A stretch of 40,375 nt of DNA, from positions 1 through 40,375 of IMG/VR virus record IMGVR_UViG_3300018080_000310. One strand, given 5' to 3'. Both the position numbers and the translations under genes were made by a program. The stretch's first letter is position 1. Every line of letters starts with the position of its first letter. The notes beneath the pieces were generated by a model that saw only the letters and a program-made list of their open reading frames with translations, made no database searches and was not told where the DNA came from. The DNA is from a virus. Positions 1 through 6,535 of this stretch are shown one piece after another.

Positions 1-69
1 AGACGCTTTTCAAGAGCTTTATAACAAAATCAATGACAATATCGAGAACAGTCGAGGTAAGTCATTAGC
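1..69. repeat. Terminal direct repeat, left copy
   Basis: These 69 bases are identical to 40307-40375. An open reading frame runs through the joint without a break once one copy is removed. This is what a circular assembly with a fixed overlap looks like. A real short terminal repeat is less likely, because the repeat lies inside a coding sequence. Confidence 0.95.
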
Positions 70-130
70 TCTTACGAAGCTAGAAGAAGCTTCTATGTGG
101 CTCAACAAGGGAATTACGAACAACTCCTAG
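1..130 (+). CDS. acb2: Acb2-like anti-CBASS protein, 3' part (gene continues from 40245-40375)
   Basis: This is the C-terminal part of a 63-residue protein that begins at 40245 and crosses the contig joint. With one copy of the 69-base overlap removed, the frame is continuous and stops at TAG 128-130. Bases 2-70 encode the overlap part, and the unique part starts at base 70. The C-terminal half carries the signature S38-R39, then S42-L-A-L-T-K-L-E-E-A51 and W54, which I recognise as the Acb2/Tad1 hairpin domain. Acb2 proteins are known to form small hexamers that sequester cyclic di- and trinucleotide signals and so block CBASS defence. Function here is inferred from the motif only. See the entry at 40245 for the start and leader. 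Confidence 0.8.
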   Translation, partial: DAFQELYNKINDNIENSRGKSLALTKLEEASMWLNKGITNNS

Positions 131-175
131 TTAGTCACCATGGGGCAGTTCATCGGACTGTCCTTGGGGGCTAAC

Positions 176-183
176 AAAGGAGG
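176..183 (+). promoter_or_regulatory. Strong Shine-Dalgarno site AAAGGAGG
   Basis: AAAGGAGG lies 5 nt before the ATG at 189. Similar purine-rich sites precede the next three genes (GGGAGG 419-424, GAGGAGG 601-607, GGAGG 686-690). Most other genes in the window lack one, so this fixes the starts here and marks the cluster as different. Confidence 0.85.
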
Positions 184-188
184 CTACC

Positions 189-434
189 ATGCTCACCCAC
201 TGGCACATCACGGACGAGAGTTCTGTATGCAGTTGCCCTTGTGGTGCGTATGCAGTTCTCTACTTCGCCCTTCCTACTAGCGATCGAAAGCTCAAGGTAT
301 TTGGGACTTGTCCCTCATGCTACGAGGCAGGTCGTGAACCTACAACAGTAGCCACATCACTCATTGACTACGAAGACTGGAAGTCTCTCAAGGACGCCAT
401 CGGATTCGTTGTCATCATGGGAGGAACATCATGA
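189..434 (+). CDS. Small cysteine-containing protein of unknown function
   Basis: This 81-residue protein starts after an ideal Shine-Dalgarno site. It has two close cysteine groups, C-S-C-P-C near residues 14-18 and C-P-S-C near 40-43, which could hold a zinc ion as in zinc-ribbon proteins. The rest is mixed, with a hydrophobic tail. I do not recognise a family. The stop overlaps the start of the next gene (ATGA at 431-434), so the two are translationally coupled. It is the first of four tightly packed small cistrons downstream of the Acb2-like gene and probably shares its transcript. Accessory or anti-host proteins are often found in such clusters, but nothing in the sequence assigns a role. 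Confidence 0.75.
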   Translation: MLTHWHITDESSVCSCPCGAYAVLYFALPTSDRKLKVFGTCPSCYEAGREPTTVATSLIDYEDWKSLKDAIGFVVIMGGTS

Positions 435-616
435 AGCTCTACAAGGCAAGCGGAACATGCAACAAGTGCGGACAGTATGACGAGGCTATCGGCTCAACAG
501 CTGAGGACGCTGTCATGCTACTCAAGCACAACCACGAAGGTCATCCCTTCCAAGGAGAAATCAAGACGGAACTCGTCTACATCTCCGAGAAGGACGCCAA
601 GAGGAGGAAGCCATGA
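431..616 (+). CDS. Small protein with CxxC motif, unknown function
   Basis: This 61-residue protein starts inside the stop region of the gene before it and has GGGAGG 6 nt upstream. A single C-N-K-C pair near residues 10-13, followed by histidines in the N-H-E-G-H segment around residues 34-38, could form a small zinc site. The C-terminus is basic (KRRKP). No family is recognised. Its stop overlaps the start of the next gene at 613-616. Length, coupling and ribosome binding site support a real gene. Confidence 0.75.
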   Translation: MKLYKASGTCNKCGQYDEAIGSTAEDAVMLLKHNHEGHPFQGEIKTELVYISEKDAKRRKP

Positions 617-702
617 CCCTGCTCTGGGACATGCTCCTGTGCATCATCTTTCTCGCACTGTACGGACTACTTCTGTACGCTCTCTGGAGGTCAGGCGAAT
701 GA
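613..702 (+). CDS. 29-residue single-pass membrane peptide
   Basis: The peptide begins MTLLWDMLLC and is almost one hydrophobic helix of about 22 residues, ending with the short polar tail WRSGE. It has the Shine-Dalgarno site GAGGAGG at 601-607 and overlaps its neighbours at both ends (start at 613 inside the previous stop; stop TGA 700-702 overlapping the next ATG at 699). These couplings argue for a real gene despite the size. It should insert in the host inner membrane. Possible roles include a small holin-like or superinfection peptide; none can be chosen from sequence. Confidence 0.6.
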   Translation: MTLLWDMLLCIIFLALYGLLLYALWRSGE

Positions 703-872
703 TGTACCGCATCACTATCAAGTACACTGACCGCACGGAAGCCAGTGAGGTATGGCACGACATCGTGGAAGGAATCGAAAAGCTACGAGACCCCCACAAG
801 ACCGTTGTGTCCATCGTGGTTCTGAAGCTACTCGTTCCCAGCCCCGACCAGCTCACGCTCCCTCTCACTTGA
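699..872 (+). CDS. Small protein of unknown function
   Basis: This 57-residue protein starts at the first of two adjacent ATG codons (699 or 702), with GGAGG at 686-690. The same frame is open further upstream, but that part is out of register with the coupled cistrons and is not the gene. The N-terminal half (YRITIKYTD) looks like a beta strand followed by a charged helix. No family is recognised. The last codons form the left arm of the hairpin at 856-879, so the end of this operon and its probable terminator overlap. Confidence 0.65.
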   Translation: MMYRITIKYTDRTEASEVWHDIVEGIEKLRDPHKTVVSIVVLKLLVPSPDQLTLPLT

Positions 873-879
873 GGGGGCG
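856..879 (+). terminator. Terminator-like hairpin at end of small-gene operon
   Basis: The 9-bp arms 856-864 (CGCTCCCTC) and 871-879 (GAGGGGGCG) pair fully with one G-U, around the loop TCACTT. The run after it is only TTCTC, so intrinsic termination may be weak. The stop codon TGA 870-872 lies at the loop edge. Confidence 0.55.
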
Positions 880-912
880 TTCTCATCAATAAAACTAATT
901 AACCTCGCAATT

Positions 913-2421
913 ATGAAGAAAGAAAAATCAAAAGCAAAATCGTACGCCGAGATCGCTGAAGAGCATCAGGAAAAAAAGAAGGCCAAGAGAGCGCCGAAGG
1001 TGTATGAAATGCGTGATGCTTTCTTCGAAGACGAGGTGAGCGATGGTCTTCTCTACAACGAGAACGACAAATCGTTTTATAAATATTCAGAAGGGGCATA
1101 TCTCATTTTCCCCATTGATGAGTTCGAGACAATGCTCGATGAGTTCTTGCTAAGGAGATACAACGGACGCGTCGACGTGACAACACAAACAATCCGCGAG
1201 CTTACACGCGCAGTCATCCGTGTCAACGATGAAGATAAACTCATGAAGGTAACCGGCGATTACCGATCGCCAAGGTCAGCATTCAAGGACAAGACCTTCA
1301 ACTTCGAAACCTTCAAGGTAGAAAAGCATGATCCAAAGAAGCCGTGCTTTCACAAGTTCGACTTCGATTTACCGACTAAGCCTCATCAGACCCCAGCCTT
1401 AGACAGCTACTTCGACAATACATTCATAGACGTAGAAGCAAATGAAGATAAGGAACTTAAGGAATTCATGCTGGATGTTCTCGCCTACTACATATCGCCG
1501 GTGCATAGTCCTGTCCCAGTTGCGGTTATTCTCCACGGCTCGGGATCAAATGGTAAGTCTATATTCCTGAAGCTCGTAAGGTGGATTGTCGGGGAGCAAT
1601 TCTGCTCAGCGCTCTCGATGGAAGATTTGTCAGAAAAGTTTGGCGCGGCTGAGCTTATTGGTAAGAAGGTAAACATCGTAGACGAAGATCAGTCGCGCTA
1701 TGTGAGACCAGATAAGATCAAGGCCCTCATCACGAGAGATATGATCAAAGCTGAGCGTAAGTTCGAAGCACCGTTCTTCTTCACGCCTCAAGCGAAGCAC
1801 ATCATCTCTACAAACAAGGAGCTGAAGTTCGAGGACATTGACTATGCGATCACGAGGCGACTCAATGTTGTGCCGTTCCTCCGGACCTTCGTCCCGCCGA
1901 ACTCAAATGATCCAAGTGTACCAAGGCCGGACGGGAAGTTTGTCGTCGAAGGTAACATGGATCTTGAAGATCAGTTAAAGAAAGAGCTGCCCGCTATCGT
2001 GTATAAACTCATTCAAAGGTTGAAAGCACTTCAGGCAAATAAGTATATTCTTAAAATGCCAAAGACACTTTCCTCTACGAAGAGACAGCTGGAGATCTCA
2101 AGTTCATCTGCCCTTGAGTTCTTCCACGAATACTATGAATACAATCCGGATTATGAGGAGCTTGTCTCTACTGAAATGGTTTACGAACAATATAAAAGTT
2201 GGTACGAGTTCAGTGGAAAACCGGAACGATTCATGATGCAGTCGAGGCATTTCTGGGACGTGATCAATAAGAACTTCCCGTCTACAAAGACAGAGAAGAA
2301 AACCTACTATATGCAGAAGCGCACAGGCGCCAAGCAACACATGTACCCCATCAGGTTCAACAATGGAGGGGACCCCGGACAACCTCAGATGGAGCCAGGA
2401 TTTGAAGACCGGATTCTATGA
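913..2421 (+). CDS. D5/P4-type superfamily 3 replicative helicase
   Basis: This 502-residue protein is the helicase half of a phage/plasmid P4-family initiator. A variable N-terminal region is followed by the SF3 ATPase core: Walker A G-S-G-S-N-G-K-S at residues 209-216, an acidic Walker B region (IVDEDQSRY) near 254-262, and motif C with S-T-N near residue 298. A C-terminal helical or winged-helix region is likely. Related proteins are hexameric 3'-5' helicases that load at the origin. No primase domain is present; a separate primase-polymerase lies at 35480. The start ATG 913 has no Shine-Dalgarno but follows ACCTCGCAA at 902-910, which matches the 5' arm of the RNA at 3068. The stop overlaps the next start (ATGA 2418-2421). 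Confidence 0.9.
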   Translation: MKKEKSKAKSYAEIAEEHQEKKKAKRAPKVYEMRDAFFEDEVSDGLLYNENDKSFYKYSEGAYLIFPIDEFETMLDEFLLRRYNGRVDVTTQTIRELTRAVIRVNDEDKLMKVTGDYRSPRSAFKDKTFNFETFKVEKHDPKKPCFHKFDFDLPTKPHQTPALDSYFDNTFIDVEANEDKELKEFMLDVLAYYISPVHSPVPVAVILHGSGSNGKSIFLKLVRWIVGEQFCSALSMEDLSEKFGAAELIGKKVNIVDEDQSRYVRPDKIKALITRDMIKAERKFEAPFFFTPQAKHIISTNKELKFEDIDYAITRRLNVVPFLRTFVPPNSNDPSVPRPDGKFVVEGNMDLEDQLKKELPAIVYKLIQRLKALQANKYILKMPKTLSSTKRQLEISSSSALEFFHEYYEYNPDYEELVSTEMVYEQYKSWYEFSGKPERFMMQSRHFWDVINKNFPSTKTEKKTYYMQKRTGAKQHMYPIRFNNGGDPGQPQMEPGFEDRIL

Positions 2422-2756
2422 TAGTAAAAAAAGAAAAGTTTCCCCCTTGGAAACCTGTTCGCCTGCATGCAAAGGGTAGCACTGCAGCCTTCGGGAAGGA
2501 CAAGGAATACTCAAGGTCCCTTTGTTGCAGTGCTCAGATCGAGCGTCGCCGGGGGAACTTTAGAAAACAAGTAGTGGAATTCCCTGTCTGCACCAATTGC
2601 CATAACTTCTGTGTTGACGATGGAAAAATGCACGAAGCTTTCAAGCACTTTGATCCACAGTTTAGGCTGGCTCTAAAACGCTGGAGCGGGAAAATGAATA
2701 GTCTCGTTAAAGAGATTCACCCGAGCGCTTTATCCCCAGGCTTAGACAAAAAGTAG
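2418..2756 (+). CDS. Putative zinc-binding protein, unknown function
   Basis: This 112-residue protein overlaps the helicase stop by 4 nt, so it is translationally coupled to it. A C-C pair near residues 36-37 and C-T-N-C near residues 59-62, followed by another cysteine, suggest one zinc site. The N-terminus is basic. Coupling to the SF3 helicase suggests a role in replication, perhaps helicase loading or DNA contact, but this is inferred from position only. No family is recognised. Confidence 0.75.
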   Translation: MIVKKEKFPPWKPVRLHAKGSTAAFGKDKEYSRSLCCSAQIERRRGNFRKQVVEFPVCTNCHNFCVDDGKMHEAFKHFDPQFRLALKRWSGKMNSLVKEIHPSALSPGLDKK

Positions 2757-2757
2757 C

Positions 2758-2786
2758 TGTACTTCATGTTACACATGTTGTACAAT
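2758..2786 (+). promoter_or_regulatory. Promoter with overlapping 9-bp tandem operator
   Basis: TACAAT at 2781-2786 is a good -10 box for the regulator gene that follows. Three 9-bp units in a row, TGTACTTCA (2758-2766), TGTTACACA (2767-2775) and TGTTGTACA (2776-2784), overlap it. The same box type recurs at 31273-31290, 35030-35041 and 35401-35436. A protein bound here would block the -10, which fits autoregulation by the adjacent ribbon-helix-helix gene. Confidence 0.6.
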
Positions 2787-2821
2787 AGGGGTGTGACACC
2801 TTTAAAATTAACTCGTTGTAT

Positions 2822-3058
2822 ATGCCACACGATGAACAAGATAGGAGAGGCGCAACAGAGAATGGATACAATCTTGATACACGGTTTAAAGAGCCGCGTG
2901 TTCGAGTCACAATGTTCTTTGAACCTGAAATTATAAAACAAATGGATGAGGTTATGCTCAAAGAAGGGCATCAAAGTAACCTCAGCCGTGGGAGAACTAA
3001 GTTTTTTCAAGAGATGTTTCAGTTCTATGTAGAAAAGAAAGGATTCACTTTCGATTAA
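2822..3058 (+). CDS. Ribbon-helix-helix transcriptional regulator
   Basis: This protein of 78 residues is chosen from ATG 2822; a TTG two codons earlier (2816) is possible but less likely. The central and C-terminal part has the ribbon-helix-helix pattern: a basic strand P-R-V-R-V-T-M-F-F, then helix EIIKQMDEVMLKEG, a short turn and a second helix (KFFQEMFQFYVEKK). Such proteins bind DNA as dimers with the beta strand in the major groove, often on tandem short boxes, and act as repressors or copy-number regulators. The 9-bp tandem boxes at its own promoter and at three other sites are the obvious target. The polar N-terminus of about 25 residues is probably disordered. Confidence 0.8.
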   Translation: MPHDEQDRRGATENGYNLDTRFKEPRVRVTMFFEPEIIKQMDEVMLKEGHQSNLSRGRTKFFQEMFQFYVEKKGFTFD

Positions 3059-3067
3059 GCGCCCAAA

Positions 3068-3240
3068 ACCTCGCAACTCCACCGTCCGTTAGATCCATCT
3101 AACGGACAACCTGATAATTTAAAGTCAGGTTAGTCTCTGGTTAGCCGCGAAAGCGGCATCACATAAAACTGCATGCGAATGCAGCTCTCTCCTACCGTCT
3201 GCTGCGTGACTTCGGTCGCGCCGGGCGGTGGGGTTGCGAG
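3068..3240 (+). ncRNA. Structured RNA element: closing stem with five internal hairpins
   Basis: A 15-bp closing stem (3070-3084 with 3226-3240, one G-U) encloses five perfect hairpins. They are 3085-3093/3098-3106 (loop TCCA), 3108-3114/3125-3131, 3144-3148/3153-3157 with a GAAA tetraloop, 3169-3174/3179-3184 with a GCGA tetraloop, and 3204-3210/3215-3221 with a TTCG tetraloop. Two GNRA loops and one UUCG loop show that the RNA, not the DNA, is what folds. It sits between the regulator and the OB-fold gene on the same transcript. I cannot match it to a named RNA class. An alternative pairing of 3194-3199 with 3224-3229 could open the closing stem. Confidence 0.75.
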
Positions 3241-3296
3241 AAATCAAAAGCTCACGAGAGCTATTAAGTCAATTACAATTAAGGCGTAAGCCATTC

Positions 3297-3734
3297 ATGA
3301 CTATGACAAAAGATTTATCGGAAAAATACGCAGCACTCGAGAACGATGACGAGTTTGCTGCACCCCCTTCGAACTGGTTTAAGTTCGGAAAGATCGGGAA
3401 TGTAATTCGCGGAACCCTAGTAGGTGTTCAAGAACGTGAAGACGCATACGACCCAACAAAGAAGCAGAAGATCTATGAGATCAAAGCAGAACTTGGATAC
3501 TTTAATGACATTGTCAGCAAAGTAGTACAAGACGATGCGACTGAACTTACTGCTGGCGAGGTCTACCTCGTAGGTGGTAAGACAATCATTGATCGTAACA
3601 TGCGCCATGCCGTTGTCGGACAGCGTGTGGAGCTACGGTACACTGACGACTTCGATGTCGGCGGTGGAAATGTAGCTAAGACCATTGAGGTAAAACTTGG
3701 TGGCATGGATCCTGACTACTCAGCTGCTGAGTAG
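3297..3734 (+). CDS. Probable OB-fold ssDNA-binding protein
   Basis: Starting at ATG 3297 gives 145 residues (ATG 3303 is an alternative). The frame is open back to 3228 but that part is the 3' arm of the structured RNA and is not coding-like. The protein has an acidic linker, then a core rich in short beta strands (W-F-K-F-G-K-I-G-N-V-I-R-G-T-L) and an acidic C-terminal end. This architecture, the length and the place in the replication cluster resemble phage ssDNA-binding proteins with an OB fold. I see no specific signature, so the call is tentative. It is flanked by the RNA element and by the 11-nt sequence at 3753-3763 that can pair with that RNA. Confidence 0.7.
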   Translation: MTMTKDLSEKYAALENDDEFAAPPSNWFKFGKIGNVIRGTLVGVQEREDAYDPTKKQKIYEIKAELGYFNDIVSKVVQDDATELTAGEVYLVGGKTIIDRNMRHAVVGQRVELRYTDDFDVGGGNVAKTIEVKLGGMDPDYSAAE

Positions 3735-3750
3735 TTGGACCACGGACCAT

Positions 3751-3764
3751 ACCTCGCAACCCCC
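3751..3764 (+). promoter_or_regulatory. Copy of the RNA 5' arm, complementary to its 3' arm
   Basis: ACCTCGCAACCCCC repeats the 5' arm of the RNA closing stem (3068-3080). CTCGCAACCCC at 3753-3763 is the perfect complement of GGGGTTGCGAG at 3230-3240, with no G-U, so it could compete with the native closing stem. It lies in the 61-nt gap between the OB-fold and MoxR genes. Confidence 0.5.
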
Positions 3765-3795
3765 AGACCCTATTAAAATTAACACTAAGATACTT

Positions 3796-4806
3796 ATGAC
3801 GATTTTTGGTAACGAAAGAAATTTAGATTTAATTAATTTTGCTGTAGACAAAGACCTATCCGTGCTGCTTGTTGGTGAAACCGGAACGGGTAAGACTACC
3901 ATGATTCGCGAAGTCGCGAAGAAAAAGAAGCAGAAGCTTGTACGTTTCAACCTCACAGGTGAGACAACAGTGGATGACTTCGTTGGTAAGTACACCCTAA
4001 AGGACGGTGAAACTGTTTGGCAGGACGGTGTTTTATTACAAGCAATGAAAGAAGGTAAGTGGCTTGTCGTTGACGAGATCAACTCAGCACTTCCCGAGAT
4101 CCTGTTCGTTCTCCACTCTTTGCTTGACGATGATAAGTATGTCGTCGTTCCACAGCATGAAGGTGAGATTGTGAAGCCTCATAAGAATTTCCGGTTCTTC
4201 GCAACGATGAACCCAACGGACGAATACTCTGGAACAAAAGAACTCAACAAGGCGTTCAAGTCTCGTTTCGATATTACGATTCAGACTGAGTATGCGACTA
4301 ATGAACACGAGGCTCAGATTATTATGGAGCGTACGGATAACGCAGTTGATGAGGGAGTATGCGTGACGATGATCGGTGTGGCTAATGAGATTCGAAAGAT
4401 GAAAGCTCGCCACGAGATCTTCTTCACCCTGTCTACTCGAGACCTTATTCAGTGGGCGCGACTCGTACCTAAGTTTGGACTTAAGGAATCGTTCGAGTTT
4501 GCTATTCTCAACAAGGCGAACGGGGATACTGAGAAGGTTAGGCAGATAGCTGAAAATACTTTCGGCGCATTTGAAAACCTTGAAGGTAAGGAAGACCTAT
4601 ACTCTCCAAAGAACTGGCTCAAGACTGTAAAGATGTTTGAGGAAGCGAACCTTGCAAGAGAGAAAGCTCTTGATAGCCGAGAGGAGCAGCTACAGAAATA
4701 CGAGAAGCGTATTCTTGGTGGCTTCGGTGAAAAGATTATTAATGCATTGGGTGAGTCGTTTGAAGAAAAGACTGAAGAAGAAACTGCCGACGAACCAAAA
4801 AAGTAG
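3796..4806 (+). CDS. MoxR/CobS-like AAA+ ATPase
   Basis: This 336-residue ATPase starts at ATG 3796; the open frame upstream to 3697 overlaps the previous gene and is not used. The AAA+ motifs are clear: Walker A G-E-T-G-T-G-K-T at residues 27-34, Walker B L-V-V-D-E-I-N near 91-97, sensor 1 F-F-A-T-M-N-P near 134-140, and an arginine-finger segment K-S-R-F-D near 155-159. The C-terminus is charged and coiled-coil-like. MoxR-family proteins act as hexamers that remodel a partner recruited by a VWA-domain protein, and the next gene, 6 nt downstream, is exactly such a partner. Phages often carry this CobS/CobT-like pair; its role in infection is not established. Confidence 0.88.
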   Translation: MTIFGNERNLDLINFAVDKDLSVLLVGETGTGKTTMIREVAKKKKQKLVRFNLTGETTVDDFVGKYTLKDGETVWQDGVLLQAMKEGKWLVVDEINSALPEILFVLHSLLDDDKYVVVPQHEGEIVKPHKNFRFFATMNPTDEYSGTKELNKAFKSRFDITIQTEYATNEHEAQIIMERTDNAVDEGVCVTMIGVANEIRKMKARHEIFFTLSTRDLIQWARLVPKFGLKESFEFAILNKANGDTEKVRQIAENTFGAFENLEGKEDLYSPKNWLKTVKMFEEANLAREKALDSREEQLQKYEKRILGGFGEKIINALGESFEEKTEEETADEPKK

Positions 4807-4812
4807 CGGCGT

Positions 4813-6045
4813 ATGTCAAAGAATCTTTATGAAGAAATAAAAAAAGAGTTGGAAAGAGAATCATGGACGACAAGGCTAACTGCGCCACCAATCTCAAAGA
4901 TGGTTGAGGTGGACGTGAAACATGGTGACCATCACCACACTGAATACATCGACGTACCGGGTGATGCCACTTACCAAGAGATCCAAAATGAAATCGCTCG
5001 TAACTTAAATAATGACCAAATAAAAAACATCCTCTCTGTCCGTGTACCTAATCTGGACGCTGAAGAAGGTGGCGGAAGTTCCGGCTCAGGTTCCGGCTCA
5101 GGTTCAGCACCAGGAAAATCCGGGGTTCGTTTCGCTAAAGGACCAGGTTCTCCGAAGGTTGAGATGGGTGAGGACGGTGAGCTTAAAGTTGTGGGTGTTC
5201 CTACCCGTGGAGGGATTGAGAAGGTCGAGAAAGAACAAAAGGACTCTGAACTGGGTCTAAGTGATTCTGTCCTCGCTCAGAAGGTGAAGTCAATCATTGA
5301 AGACAACCGCATGAAGCGTGTGATTCCTAATACTAAATCAGGGAAGCTTAACACTCGGAGCCTTTGGCGGGCAAAGACAGGACGCGAAAACCTTTTCAAG
5401 AAAGCGAAAGAACGAAAGGGGAAAGACTACCATGTGACTATCATGGTCGATCAGTCGGGGTCTATGACTGACTGGGCGGAGGACGCACACCGAGCATGTG
5501 TTCTTGCAGCTAACTCTCTCATATCTGCCGGATGTGATGTCGAAGTATTCGGGTTCTATCTCGAGACCGAGAAAAATGAATACTGGTTTAAGAGCGCCTA
5601 CGGTGAGGACCCGCTAACGATTGATGAGACCCTTAGCAAGCTTCCTGTAGAAAAGCACTTGAGACAGTACCTGAGAGACAACGAGAAGCACTTCAATTCT
5701 GAGGCGCTTCTTGAAGAGATGAACAATACGTTCTCGGGTACGGGTAACGCTGACTACGAGTCACTGTCCTACATGTACCGTCGCCTAGCGAAGATCGACA
5801 ATAAGGAAAAGATACTCTTGGTTATTACAGATGGAGAACCCGCTTCCCCTAACCATAGCTTTAGAGATCCAGCCCTTCTACGCTCTCTTATCACGAATAA
5901 CAAGGGCGTGAAGACAATGGCACTGTCTATTGGTAGTTGGCACGTAGAGGATATTTATCCTCAGTATGCTATCGTTAATGATGTAGATGAATTCAATGAA
6001 GAGTTCATTAAACTTCTTGAGAGAAACATTAAACGAGGCCTATGA
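4813..6045 (+). CDS. CobT-like VWA-domain protein, partner of the MoxR ATPase
   Basis: This 410-residue protein has a mixed N-terminal region, a low-complexity Ser-Gly linker around residues 87-100 (built from a 12-bp repeat at about 5078-5105), a basic middle part and a C-terminal von Willebrand factor A domain. The MIDAS motif D-Q-S-G-S-M starts at residue 213, and T-D-G-E-P near 338-342 supplies the later metal ligand. The layout matches CobT-type VWA proteins, which pair with CobS/MoxR ATPases. The acidic, flexible N-terminus may bind the substrate. The gene lies 6 nt after the ATPase and overlaps the next gene by 4 nt. A cobalt-chelation role is unlikely because no large CobN-like subunit is present. 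Confidence 0.85.
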   Translation: MSKNLYEEIKKELERESWTTRLTAPPISKMVEVDVKHGDHHHTEYIDVPGDATYQEIQNEIARNLNNDQIKNILSVRVPNLDAEEGGGSSGSGSGSGSAPGKSGVRFAKGPGSPKVEMGEDGELKVVGVPTRGGIEKVEKEQKDSELGLSDSVLAQKVKSIIEDNRMKRVIPNTKSGKLNTRSLWRAKTGRENLFKKAKERKGKDYHVTIMVDQSGSMTDWAEDAHRACVLAANSLISAGCDVEVFGFYLETEKNEYWFKSAYGEDPLTIDETLSKLPVEKHLRQYLRDNEKHFNSEALLEEMNNTFSGTGNADYESLSYMYRRLAKIDNKEKILLVITDGEPASPNHSFRDPALLRSLITNNKGVKTMALSIGSWHVEDIYPQYAIVNDVDEFNEEFIKLLERNIKRGL

Positions 6046-6206
6046 TAAAAAAACCGCTCATCGCAACTGACTCAGAGTCGATCCGTAGGGCGGAGAAAAT
6101 CAAACTGCGGCGTCGTAAAATGACGAAGAAGGAGAAAGAGGAACGTGAAAAACTGGAGAAGCTCGCCGAGTTCTTCGGCGGTAAAGTAATTGAAGACGAA
6201 TTATGA
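6042..6206 (+). CDS. Small basic helical protein, unknown function
   Basis: This 54-residue protein is coupled at both ends: its start overlaps the VWA stop (6042-6045) and its stop overlaps the next start (6203-6206). It is rich in Lys, Arg and Glu, with a long predicted amphipathic helix (residues about 12-43), and ends EDEL. It could be a small nucleic-acid-binding or adaptor protein. I recognise no family; the evidence for the gene is the double overlap and the codon pattern. Confidence 0.65.
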   Translation: MIKKPLIATDSESIRRAEKIKLRRRKMTKKEKEEREKLEKLAEFFGGKVIEDEL

Positions 6207-6535
6207 AACAACGAAAAACAGACTTCTTCGAGATAGCCGACATGCTCCTCGACGGGTGGGAAATCAGACAGTCTAGGTCAACTGGTGCTGTCTGGCTAAC
6301 TCATCCCGCTAAACTCTTCCGTCCCAACATGTCTATTGATGTGTTTGATCGGATGCTTGAAGAAGGAAATATCAAAAAGAATTGGACAGTCTCAGATGTA
6401 GAAGAATATAGACTGACCGACAAGGGGCAAGCCTTCCTTGAACAAGAACTATTAAATCATCAAGACAAATTCTATGCCGAGCAAGAAAACAAAAGAGTTC
6501 ATCCTAACAAACGAGAACTATTACGACGAGGATAG
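6203..6535 (+). CDS. Hypothetical protein, possibly winged-helix-like
   Basis: This 110-residue protein overlaps the previous stop by 4 nt. Two helices, a strand pair and the segment EEYRLTDKGQAFLEQEL resemble the end of a winged-helix domain (the pattern L-T-x-K-G is common in MarR/PadR-like folds). The similarity is only by eye. The gene overlaps the following nuclease by 62 nt, which is long but acceptable in a compact phage. Position suggests a recombination or replication role. Confidence 0.7.
   Translation: MKQRKTDFFEIADMLLDGWEIRQSRSTGAVWLTHPAKLFRPNMSIDVFDRMLEEGNIKKNWTVSDVEEYRLTDKGQAFLEQELLNHQDKFYAEQENKRVHPNKRELLRRG

Noticed and set aside
1-69. The 69-bp terminal identity as a real phage terminal repeat
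   Set aside because: It lies inside one gene that reads through the joint without change, so an assembly overlap of a circular genome is simpler.
477-698. N-terminal extension of the 699-872 gene
   Set aside because: It overlaps two better supported coupled genes in other frames; the Shine-Dalgarno site at 686-690 marks the real start.
3084-3240. RNA element as a tRNA, group I intron or self-cleaving ribozyme
   Set aside because: There is no T-loop or anticodon arm, no conserved group I core, and no hammerhead or HDV-type core that I can find.
3228-3296. Longer start for the OB-fold protein
   Set aside because: This part is the 3' arm of the RNA closing stem and its translation does not look like protein.
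4813-6045. VWA protein as a true cobaltochelatase subunit
   Set aside because: No CobN-like large subunit or cobalamin genes are present, and such pairs are common in phages without that pathway.
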